Below are positions 25,544-35,983 of a stretch of DNA of 64,000 nucleotides, piece after piece (position 1 is the first letter of the stretch; each line of letters opens with the position of its first letter). Location: assembly GCF_022458985.1 (NCBI RefSeq), contig NC_061782.1:10433672-10497671 (forward strand), given 5' to 3'. The translations under genes were made by a program, and so were the position numbers. The notes beneath the pieces were generated by a model. That model was not told where the DNA came from. It saw only the letters and a list, made by a program, of their open reading frames with translations, and made no database searches. Source of the DNA: Mugil cephalus. Taxonomy: Eukaryota > Chordata > Actinopteri > Mugiliformes > Mugilidae.

Positions 25544-28500
25544 ATGGGTCCAATCATTGGGATGTCGCCAGATAAGAAAACGGAAATTCCGGGTATGCAA
25601 GAGGAGCGGACGGGGCTCAGAGGCGTCTGCGGCGTGGGGACGTTGCCGGAGGCGGAGTGCGCGTCCAGTCCGCTGGCGACCAGCGTGGACCGCGCCGGGG
25701 GGAACGAGGACGAGGAGCTCACAAACCTCAACTGGCTCCACGAGAACCTGCTTCAGAACTTCACCCTCGGGGGTCCCGAAGCCCAGCCGAGCGGCAGCCC
25801 CCTCTTCGACATCGAGGGGGACTACGGGTCCAACCAGGGCCCGTCCTCGTCCTCCTCCTCTTCGTCACACGGCAGGGGCAGGGAGCGGGACTCGATGAAG
25901 TCTAAGCCCCCGTTCTCATTCTCCCTGCTCATCTACATGGCCATAGAGCAGTCTCCCAGCAAGTCCTTGCCCGTTAAAGAAATCTATGGCTGGATTCTCG
26001 AGCACTTCCCCTATTTCTCCAACGCTCCCACCGGATGGAAGAACTCAGTTCGCCACAACTTGTCCCTGAACAAATGCTTCCGCAAGGTCGAAAGGAGTTT
26101 GGGAAAGGTAGGTCAACAAAGCGTCTCCTAAACTTTCGCAGCGCGGCTCGCCCAGAAAACTGTTTAAAATCCCGCGCCCGTCATCGGCGACGCTTCATTT
26201 GATGGCGCGACGTGAACTGTGAGGCCAAAATGCGGCTGCTTTGTTGAGTAAAACGCTGCTGGTGAACAGCGTGCAGCAGTGTAAAGCTGCAGCGTGGCTC
26301 ATATGTCAGTGTCCAGGACTTTAACGCAGCTGCAGGGACCTCTGACTCCGCTGTGATAAGGGTGGAATCCAGTCAAGGTCGCAGACACTCCTCCATAGGA
26401 AGTGCAAACACAGCACACTAAAATAGGGCATTATCTTCTGCAGCGCTACAAGGTAGCGCGACTGTTTCACCCTAGAGAGAATCATCCCACAGTCGGAACC
26501 CTAAGCATTACACTGTAAGAAGAAACTGAATGTGACCTTAAGGGCAGGTTTGAAGTTGCAGGATCAGTCTTTTGTCTGCCTCGTCCTGGAGTTTCAGATC
26601 AGTCGTGATCGGGGACATTTGTGTTGTAAGTGTTGTAATAAATTGAGGTTAGCCTTCTCGCACACACGTTTCATATGCAAAGTGCGAGGAAGTGAGTCTT
26701 ATGTATGTCAAATAAAAAACAGTGTAATAAATGACGTATAATAGTAAATATTCTTAGGTAAATAAGCAGCATTCAGTGTTAAAGCCTTATTTGGTGTGAA
26801 GATTTGAACACGGTTGCTCCGTCTGTGCTGTGGGGGTGTGGTTTTGAGTCCGTGTTGCCAATGTTGTCCCTGGCTGAGACCTGATATTGTCCCATCTTTC
26901 GAGTGGATGTCGCTCAGCGCTCAGTCAACAGCAACATGGTGCGGTGCAGGCCGCTCAGCATGCAGGTGCACAGCGTGAGCCCTTCGTCTGCTGAGACGCC
27001 AGCACCAGTTTCACATGACACTGGCTGGTGGTTTCCGTTGCCATGGAGACATTTCCTTCTTCCTGCATCAGGGCTGGTTGGTAATCTGAGTCAAGGTTAT
27101 TCTCCTCCCTCCCTCTATTCTCCCAGGCTGGGCGAGAATACGCCACCATCAGATAAAAATGCCAGTTAACGCGCGGCCGCACACATCGCAACACGGCAGA
27201 CGGACTTCTTGTTCACGCAGCGGCCGCCGAGCTCATTTTTCATGTTTCTCGAGGCTGTGGAGGAATTCCTACTTCCGTTTTGCAGCGTTTTGTTTATGGT
27301 GTAGAGAACAATCGCTCTACGCTGTGGACGTTCATGCAAATGAGACTTTTACACACCGATGTGCTGCTGCCACTGCAGTGAAACTCCCCTGACAAACGTC
27401 TGAAATTCTGCATTTCAACGTTGCTGGAACACACGTTCTTTTAAAAGGTGCTATGAAGCTTTTAGTTGAGCACTAATCTGTGACTAATCTGTAAAAGGTT
27501 AGGGTCACACTTGACTTTTTTCTCCTGATAAAAATAATGATCTTGTCATTTGTAGGTCTGTGCAATTACTCAACCGTACACATCCACCAAATTGATTGCG
27601 CAGTCTGTCATTGAATTTTAAAGTTACCCTGTGGATTTTGTTCTCTGCTAGTAATGCAGTGGGGAAGTGTTTTCACAAGTGGGCCCTTGTTTACATGGAT
27701 TTCATGATTGAATTCCTGTCAAACCTGTTATTTTCAGGAGTCACGGGTGCACCTAGATTATTATAAAGTAAAAAAATTAATTTCAGAGGGTGTTATAACG
27801 AGTATCTGCTTTGTCCCACAGGCCAGTGGAAAAGGTTCCCTCTGGTGCGTTGACCCCGAGTATCGCCCCAACCTAATCCAAGCCCTTAAGAAGCAACACT
27901 TCCCAACCGCACATGCCTTCTGCACACCACCCGCCTCCCCGCCCAGGTAAATTTTCACCCGACGCTTTCTGGATGCTGTGAGTTTGCTCTAATGTTGCAG
28001 GATGTCGTCGTCGGCTGATCGACCCAGAAGCGGCGCGGTCCGCTCTGTATAGATTTCGTCAGACTCGACACAGTTAATCTGACCCCGTGTTGTTTGTTTG
28101 CTTTCCGCAGTGCCTCCTCACCCCCTCGCCATCTCTTTCTACAAGGTTGCTCATTCAAAGGTGAGACCGACGCGAAAAAAAACCCATCTCGGCACGTACA
28201 TTTGCATGTCCCAAATGAAAAGCTGTCGGAGTGCGGTCGTCTTAGCTTTGTGTTTGTGCGGTATTTTGATTCTGTTGCACATTTCAGTCCCAGAACATTC
28301 AGCATCACTGTGCTTTTTTTTTATCCTCAACTCTTTGGTTTGATTTGTTGCTTTCAAGTCATTGATGCCTCATGTAGACCATAATGTTGTAGCTCCTAGT
28401 TGATGTCGCAGCCTCCCCCTCCCCTCCTCCTCGCCTCTTGGATTTGTAACCTTGACGACAGGCAGAGGTTCTGCTGGTGCTCAGTGTCGAGCACTCGGTC

Positions 28501-29070
28501 TCACTGTAATCATTAATAATTTAGAGCCTCAGAAGTGAGCTATGAGGCTTTTAGACACTTTGTCAGGTCTGAAAAGATCAGATGCACTCTCATTATCGGT
28601 GGCTTGAATTCATCCTCTGATTTGAATTAGCGCACATCCGATCCATTCAACGAACACCGATGGGGCCGCTGCGCGTTAAAATTACTGAAGGAGCCCCGGT
28701 CCATCCAGTCCTAGTAGAGATATCATGCTGCCATGCTTTCACGCCTTAGGACTGACCATCCTGCATGTTCTCTCCTCTTCCAGAGTCTGACATTGATGCT
28801 GCCACTGCCATGATGCTCTTAAACTCTGCCCCTGGGCACCACGTTGACCCATGTAAGAGAATCCACAAACAGGCATACTTTCACCTACTCTTCCAGCTCT
28901 TTGTCTCCTACCCCCAACATACCACCCTGTCATTGCTCAAGTTTTCTTTTTTTACTTTGTGTGCTTTAATTTTCTTATGTACATGTCTCCTGTTCTTCCA
29001 AGCAAATATTTGGTTCTTGCACAGGACAGGATTCGAGGACTTTACTGGTACCTGACTGTACACAGTATCT

Positions 29071-29139
<69 letters not shown>

Positions 29140-30739
29140 GAATAGTTTGACATGTGGGAAACACTATTTAGCTTAGAGAATTTACCCTCTGTTGGTTTTC
29201 TGACTGGTCTGCTGACCGCGAGTCTCCTACCCTTCGTCGAGCCCTGACTTCCTGGATTTCTGTAGCTAGTCAAGACCATCACTAGTCATGTGAGGATCCG
29301 TTCCCTCAATCGTTGAAAACCTGCAGACTTAGCACTGAAACTGGTGTGGGTACAGAGGAGGAAATGACCATACATGAAAACTGAAAACAGGTCTGCTAAG
29401 CACAGTTGTTAACATCAGCTGTCCTGCCTCCACCAGATTCTGTTATTACAAGTATTATAGTGTTGTTTTTTTTATGGGAACGGACCATAGCTGAATGGCT
29501 ATTGCTTGTCTAACTTCACAGCAGTAACACAAGAAGTCAGAACCCGTCAAAGAGTAGGAGTCCTCTGGTAGGTGGTCAGCAGATTAATCCGAAGGACCAT
29601 AACGGGGTCATTTGGGGGGGAAACGGTTAGCTACCTAGGGTCTGTTTAATAGTGGTAAATCCACCTAGAAGCACCTGCAGCACTGACTAATAAAAACAAG
29701 TTATATATTCTTTGTGAAATTCTACAGAATCCAAAGTGTAACCACGACTATTTGTTGCTTAATGGAAAGTTTTGTGTTTGACTCTTAGCTCGGAGGCGTT
29801 TGCCAAAGACCACAGGAAGTCCAAATATCGTCATCTAACTCGACCAAAAAGCAAATAAAATGTGTTCCCTAAAAAAGTTGAACTATTCCTTTAACATATG
29901 TGCATATGGGAAAACTATTATGCTAGTTACAATTACGACGTCAAGACGTGTGTCAGATTGTCCATTAGTCTGATCTTGCTACAATTAGCATTGATTCATT
30001 GCTTGCTAAATTATTCGAACGAGCTTTTAAAATTACTGTACGTTGCCTTGTGCTTGTATTTACCCACCAGCGTTATTTCTGCTTTCACTTTAGAAAGCTA
30101 TTTTTAAAGCAGGTTTTCCCTAGTTCTGCTTTACACATAAACTATAAACAAAGTTATAGTGTCTGCGCTTCTCCGTCGTCTTGAATTCTGCTTTTGCTTT
30201 TCAGCCACAGCCCGTTTTTAACCGTGTAGTATTTAAATGTGTAACGAGCCCGTAAGGTCACCTTTTTGATTTCGGCGTTTATTCATCACGCTGTCCGTGT
30301 TCTGTGCTCCTCAGGCAACTCTGACAGCCCGCTGGACCTCTCCCGGCCCGACTCTGTCCTGGTGAGCAGCGACCCGAAGCAGGACCACAACTACAGCAGC
30401 GTGGCCCTGCAGCGCTGCTCCTCCCGCTCCTCCTCCTCGTCCCTCTCCTCCCTGGACGAAGGGGGCTGCGACCGCAGCCAGTCCCGCCGAGCCGGCAGCG
30501 AGGGTTTCCACAGCGACGAGGACTCGGACCTCTGGGACGAGAGGGGCGTCCACCAGACGTCTCGGCGCCCGCCCGCCATCAAGTGGCCCGCCGGCAAGAG
30601 GGCGCGGCGCGAGGTCAAGCCCGAGCTGGACGAGGAGCTGAAGGAAGCGGCGGGCTCCTTGCTGCACCTCGCCGGTATACGCAGCTGCACGGAGGGCTCC
30701 AAACGCACTGTCAAGAGCACAAAACTTAACAGGAAATGA
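25544..30739 (+). CDS. foxn2: Forkhead box protein N2
   Basis: FOXN2 is a nuclear forkhead transcription factor. Coding exons are 25544-26107, 27822-27946, 28111-28160, 28784-28852 and 30315-30739. Their lengths (564, 125, 50, 69, 425) join in phase to 410 codons plus stop, against 431 residues in human as I recall it. The start [12 protein letters not shown] and the acidic motif [13 protein letters not shown] (residues 56-68) are characteristic. A poly-Ser run (101-108) precedes the forkhead domain (about 121-216), which has recognition helix [13 protein letters not shown] (167-179) and wing motif [20 protein letters not shown]. Downstream come the FOXN2/3 motifs [14 protein letters not shown] and [14 protein letters not shown], with a basic tail KSTKLNRK. 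The N-terminus and the neighbours favour FOXN2 over FOXN3. The last exon is very GC-rich. The protein lacks part of the human linker between the ESDIDAA motif and the DPKxDHNYS motif. Confidence 0.95.
26108..28783 (+). other. FOXN2 introns between coding exons 1 and 5
   Basis: The introns are 26108-27821, 27947-28110 and 28161-28783, all GT-AG. The first contains an X-box-like site (GTTGCCATGGAGAC, 27037-27050). I recognise no RNA gene. The stretch 28490-28640 is repeat-free and AT-balanced, and is a candidate for comparative checking. Confidence 0.6.
29073..29136. repeat. TA microsatellite
   Basis: About 32 uninterrupted TA units in FOXN2 intron 5, directly abutting the left inverted repeat of the fold-back element that follows. 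Confidence 0.95.
29135..29893. mobile_element. Fold-back / MITE-like DNA element in FOXN2 intron 5
   Basis: The terminal inverted repeats are TAAAGGAATAGTTTGA at the left (29135-29150) and TTGAACTATTCCTTTA at the right (29878-29893), matching at 15 of 16 positions. Further inside, 29209-29252 and 29533-29582 are imperfect inverted copies (CTGCTGACC...CTGACTTC), so the single strand would fold into a long interrupted hairpin. There is no transposase frame, so it is non-autonomous. The left end lies in a TA array, which hides any target-site duplication. The AAAGGAATAGTTTGACAT end is one I recall as abundant in teleosts. Confidence 0.75.
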
Positions 30740-31355
30740 AGTTTTCTTTTGCCCCCGAAAGACTCCGAACCCTGTGAACCCTAAACCTCTGACCCCTGAT
30801 CGTGTGTCCCAGTGTGCCTCCTTCTCCTTATCTGATCGTTCATTGGCCATTTTGAGCCTTTTTTTTTGTTTGGGAGTATCTCTGTCCAACAAAACAAATG
30901 GCAATAGTATCGTTCACACAGGAGAACAAAGCCATATAGAGTAAACTCGGGGGGTAACTGCTGGGGGTGGGTGTTTGGGCTATGGAGTAACCATCAAGAT
31001 ACCTATCCAAAATGACCTGCCTGCTTCTGTTGGATTAGAAGATTGTGATTCAAGAATTTTTCTCTGAAAGACAAAAATGGAAAAAAAAGCTGAAGGTTTT
31101 ATAAACTCAAAGCGTTGCATGCTTCCTCCTCAAACCTGTATCCTCTTCCAAGTGAATCTATTTATGAAGCGAATGAGTGCATGTTTGTAACAGACAAAAT
31201 CTAACCTCCTGGTGTTATCAGTTTCTCCTCTTTTTTTGTGCTAAAGAAAAAAAAAATGCCACTGTTTTGAAAAGAGTTCTTGCTCTGAGACTCCTCTTGT
31301 AAGAGAGATGCAATAATTAATCCACAACCTTAACTTTCTGACTTTTTTTTTTTTC

Positions 31356-31377
31356 TGTGTGTGTGTGTGTGTGTGTT
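31356..31377. repeat. GT microsatellite
   Basis: Eleven GT units follow a poly-T/CT run, in the presumed FOXN2 3'UTR. Confidence 0.9.
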
Positions 31378-32588
31378 CCATGGTGGCATTTTTCAGAGTC
31401 GAGTATGCTAGTTCAACTTTACAATTAAGAGAATGAATGGAGTAGTATTACGATCTTGTTACGTGATAAACTTATTACGCACGGGCTCCGGCCCTGTTTC
31501 AGGATTAGCAAGATGTGGAAACGGTATTACTCTGCCACTGCCAAATTTAGTTGCAAAGTTAGCTATAGTACTTCGCTCAGTTTTCTGCGGCCATTACAGT
31601 ACAAGCTGTGTTCCTTTTTTTTTTTTTTTCTTTTAATCGTTCCTCGTTTGCAAATCCACCGCCTCCTCCTGTCGATCCCTCTTCATTCATCAGCGCGTTT
31701 CTGACATTATCTGTGCAAACTGGAAACATGTACTCACGTTCGGCGACAGCCTATGCAAAGTGAACATCTCCCGCGCGTTGCCAGATGTTCACTGCGTGTT
31801 CATAGGTTATCCTGCGTAGATTTTTATTTTTTATTTGTGCGTGTGTATCATAGTGCATGTTGACTTCGGCCCTAACCTGAGAACGACGAAAAGAGAAACT
31901 CTTTTCCTTTAAACACGGCTCCATTGAATATGATGTAGCAACTGCTGCCCTCGCTGCGGTTGTGTTGTGGGACTGCATGGTGCCCCGCCGGGTTATTGTG
32001 AAGGTGAGGAGCAGATTTGGGTTCGTTTCATGCCACGTAGTTTGAAAAAATTACTAAATTGCATACGTGACGTCTGGCTGGCTGAACCTGCGGCCAAGTA
32101 AACTCACGACTTGAAGAAAGGTGCGCCCGCTTGGGCTCAGATAATTCAGAGAACCGCGCCGTACTCGAGTGGAGGGAGCCGCTTTTAAAGTGCAGTCGCT
32201 CGCGGGAGCCGTCACGTCGAGCCATCGGCTCTGGCTACTCGTGTTTCGTCCTTGCTCTTCCTCCTAGAACAAAATAAGGAAGTGCACGCTCTCTTCTCAA
32301 GCTGCGAAACGGAGTGTTTATTGTCAGTTGATTGCACGCCGTTCGCTGAGGGGGAAGTTGCGAGCCACTTGTGTAGAAGGCCACAATTTTCACTTGAGCT
32401 TTTTAAAAAAAAAAAAAAGAAAAAAGAAAAAAGGACGCGCTCGGGTCGGGCGCCGCGCGGGGACGAGCGATCTGAATATTTCTTCTTCACTGTAAGACAT
32501 CACTGATTGTGTCACCGTGACTGTTAGTGTAGCACGCATGGTCAGTGCCAAACATTTTCTCATGCCACTTATGTTAAACTGCGGACGA

Positions 32589-32618
32589 CCCCACCCACCC
32601 CCACCCCACCCCACCCCC
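32589..32618. repeat. C-rich tract (G-quadruplex motif on minus strand)
   Basis: Six runs of three to five C separated by single A's (pattern CCCCACCCACCCCCACCCC...). It meets the sequence rule for a G-quadruplex on the opposite strand and an i-motif on this one. Confidence 0.8.
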
Positions 32619-34008
32619 AACCTTTTGCCACCGCCACTATAACGTAATTAAGACTTTTTTTCTGAATCAGGAAACGGGAGACGACTCTGGTCAGTGCAGT
32701 GACTTAGCAACTCCTTTGGTTTATTTTTGTCTTTTGAGAGTGGGAGCTGTCCCTCACAGAGTAAGCTGCAGTTCTCAGAAGTGAATACGTGCATACACTG
32801 GTCTTGTTTAGCTGTGAAGAAAAAAAAAAAAAGAGAGAACAAATTATTGTTCATTAATCATCACCTTATTTATGACTTTAATTTATGGGATATTTTGAAT
32901 GCATACTCTATCAGACGCTGGTCATTTTGAAACTAATGACTAGGCACCTTTATTTTTCTCATTCTGTGAACTCCTCTCAGTGAGGACTTTTTTTTTCCCT
33001 TGTTTATTTTACAGCAATACACTTTTATTTCTCGTCTCGTTACACTGATTAAGTATTTTGCCAATGTTTTGTTGTCTTTAGAGCGGGTGCTTTTTTTTTG
33101 TTTTGTTCTTTTTTTCCAATTTAACCATGACTGCCAGGTTTTCTTGATGTTTTGTTTTTCTTTTTGTTAAAGCTGGATAGAAGAGAGTAAATTAACGTTG
33201 ATCCTGAACCTTATTTTGTTGCCAAAACTGATGTACAGCTGGGGTCTAGAAGAATTTGAATTGACGCAGTCCCCCGTGTACTGTAGAAGCTGATTTAATT
33301 ATTCTTTTTTTTTTTTTTTTTTACAATTGTCACATGTATGTTTAGGTATTATGACTTAAGTAGTCGTAAATTAAAGATTAGGTCTCGATCTCATCACAGA
33401 TTAGAATCTTTGAGAGTGAGAGGAAGAGGGGAAAAACACAAAAAGACTGCCACTCATAACTCATGCTTCCAGGTATCGTTACGGGATGTTTGACTATCAC
33501 TGTAAACTGGATCAGACTGACTCAGTCCCCAGGCAGCTGCTGCGTGGTTTCAGACCTACATTTGAGTATAGGTGCAACTGCAGAGAAATTATGTAGAGAC
33601 TTGAAGAGGAAAAAAAAATCTCACTCGTTCTTTCTGAAGCACTTGCAAAAGAAAAAGCTATGTTGGCTCTCAAAGTGAGCCGACGTGTGAATGAGCTACC
33701 TTAACTTTTTTTTTGGGGGGGGATATCCTGGGACTTACACAACTCCGAAACCCAGTTGCTTCACTGCTCCACAGCTGTTATTGAATATTAATTATGTGAT
33801 TCTGCCGTAGTTCCTATGGGTATGATAACATTTTTCTCGCATTTGTCAAAGCTGCCAACCCAGTATCAGTTTGTGTCTCTTGTCTGCCATGTCTTTTGGA
33901 CCGACACCTTTTTGGTTTTTGTATGCTAACCTCTGTTGATAAAATGTTTATAAGATTTATTTTCGCCAAAGATATGCAATTGCATTATATATGGTATTAC
34001 AAAATATT

Positions 34009-34014
34009 AATAAA
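34009..34014 (+). terminator. Candidate FOXN2 polyadenylation signal
   Basis: AATAAA in TATTAATAAAAACCTG, followed within about 30 bases by TGTTATCGGCGTGTG and T-rich sequence, a reasonable downstream element. It is the last canonical signal before the CpG-richer intergenic stretch. Confidence 0.45.
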
Positions 34015-35123
34015 AACCTGTTCTTGTTATCGGCGTGTGCATCTTTTTATGCCGTCTCGTCGGCGTGAGAGCGCCGTCACTTTTAGTAGCGTGCACCAGC
34101 TAAATTTCTGACCAACATTGCCACCTGCTGCGAAGGCCACAAGATCAGCGTCCTGGCCAATGATCGTCGGGAGTTCTCCGTTTTCACATAACCGTGCTAC
34201 AGCTGGCAAATATTTCCCACCGAGCCCGGCGGCTCGGCCTCTGTTTTGACTGCGCTTTGAGCCGCGTGCGGCAGCTCCGCCGCACTTTCCCTTTTCCTTC
34301 TTTCTGCGTGTTTTTGAACGCGCCGCGCGCATGGCGGGCGGCCAGAAATGCACCTCACATTAATGTAAATTCCAGGGCTGCGCCAGTGATGGATGCATCA
34401 TCAAATGTGCTAACGACACTCTTCGCTGTAAGTTAATTAGTCATGGAGGACTGTGGGATGAACACAGAGTGACCCTGAACAAGGGCTTGTCTGACTAGCC
34501 TCGGGCCCATTGGCACAGCTCTATTGTTCAATAGAGTCCTGTGTGTCGACTAGAAGAGGGGGGCTTCTCCCTACTGACTGCCTCAATTCAGCTGGAAATC
34601 AGAGCAGCATCACCCCCCCCCCTCCCCTCCCACACGGCCCTAGCAACCACGCCACGCCGGCAGTTGCCAGGCAACCAGACAATGCTGGAGCCACTGGCTG
34701 TGGCGTGCGTGCGAGGAGAGTTTGTGTTTAGCCTGTGTGCATTTAAGACCAGGAACAGTGAGACGGCGGCAGAGGAAAAAATAAAGAAATAGTATGCGGC
34801 GGAGAAAAAAAAACAAAAAACAAAACCAAGAGAGATTATTATGGATTAGGTGAAATTAATCGTGTAGGATTTGTGCAGCGGTGGATGCATTAGCGGCAGC
34901 ATGTCATGTCACTTCTTGTCTAAATGAGGTCATGTGTGTTTTAGAGGGAAGTCGCAGAGACGATCCTTGATGGCGCTGCCACCCGCTTGTGATTTCTGAC
35001 CTTGTTGTTGTTCATGCAATGCATACAAGAGTAAAACTCGGCAGTAAATAATTTAGCAGTCACATCACAGCATTTAATTGTGCATGGTACTTGGTTTCCT
35101 AATGTTAACCTCGAAGCAGAGGG

Positions 35124-35219
<96 letters not shown>
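35124..35219. repeat. TATC tetranucleotide microsatellite, array 1
   Basis: 96 bp of uninterrupted ATCT/TATC units, about 24 copies. Confidence 0.97.
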
Positions 35220-35444
35220 GTAGGCCTGTCTAGACTATTTTTAGGGGTGTTGTTTTCATCTCTTATTTTTATGGGGGGCTCCCCTCAGAAAATAAGAGTT
35301 GAAAAACCATTTATTTTTATTTGTTTGTGATAAGATGACAAAAATAATTCAGCACAATAGTAGAAAGTATGTGGTTTGACAGAACATAGAGGGGTATTGT
35401 TCCTGTACACTGTCCCTTTTTTAAATAAGTAAATAAGTAAAGTG

Positions 35445-35552
<108 letters not shown>

Positions 35553-35559
35553 CACCCCC

Positions 35560-35983
35560 AAACGCTAGGTGGCGCCCTGTTCCCACCTGCTCACCACTCT
35601 GCCGTGTCCTGACCTCTGACCTCTGCGTCCTGTAGTCGCCTCTCATTTCCGGAAGATTTCACAGGCTAGCCAGAAAATGAAAGTATTGCTCCAGCTGAGT
35701 GGGCATTTAAAGCTGTCTCGCTAGCGCGGTTTGCGGACTCCCTCCAGTCAAATGTTTTGTTTTAAGGAGTCTGTCACAATGAACCCGGTGTCAGTTTTAC
35801 TAACGGACGGTGAAAGCTGCCGCTGCCTCGCCGTCGTTTATAACAACTGAGTCGCGGCTCATCGCGTGCGTTGTCAACATTTCAAGCGACTGCGGTCTTA
35901 GCCGGGAAGCTAACTTGACAGCCGGGTTAGCATAGGTTTTCTAGCATCAGCCTGTTAGCGCCTAGTTACCGTCTCCAGGAACA
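35560..35983 (+). promoter_or_regulatory. ppp1r21: PPP1R21 promoter and 5'UTR
   Basis: CpG-rich DNA immediately upstream of the PPP1R21 ATG. Visible sites are a CTCF-like core (ACGCTAGGTGGCGC, 35562-35575) and a strong ETS site (TTCCGGAAG, 35647-35655). A dense cluster of GCTAA/TTAGC words lies at 35890-36000. No TATA box is obvious. The start site is inferred to lie between about 35650 and 35900. Confidence 0.55.

Larger units (their letters stand above)
30740..34030 (+). other. foxn2: FOXN2 3'UTR (inferred)
   Basis: About 3.3 kb follows the stop with no recognisable gene. It is rich in T runs and AT-rich words and holds a GT microsatellite (31356-31377) and a C-rich tract (32589-32618). 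The AATAAA at 34009-34014 is a plausible distal polyadenylation signal. An internal CpG-richer patch (about 32060-32480) could instead mean that part of this is not UTR. Confidence 0.45.

Noticed and set aside
25544..30739. FOXN3 as the identity of the forkhead gene
   Set aside because: The N-terminus [12 protein letters not shown] and the neighbours FBXO11 and PPP1R21 match FOXN2; FOXN3 has a different linker and genomic setting.
30311..30904. Long open frame on the minus strand over the last FOXN2 exon (197 codons)
   Set aside because: It is the antisense shadow of a GC-rich coding exon; its Gly/Ala/Val-rich translation resembles no family, and the sense frame is clearly FOXN2.
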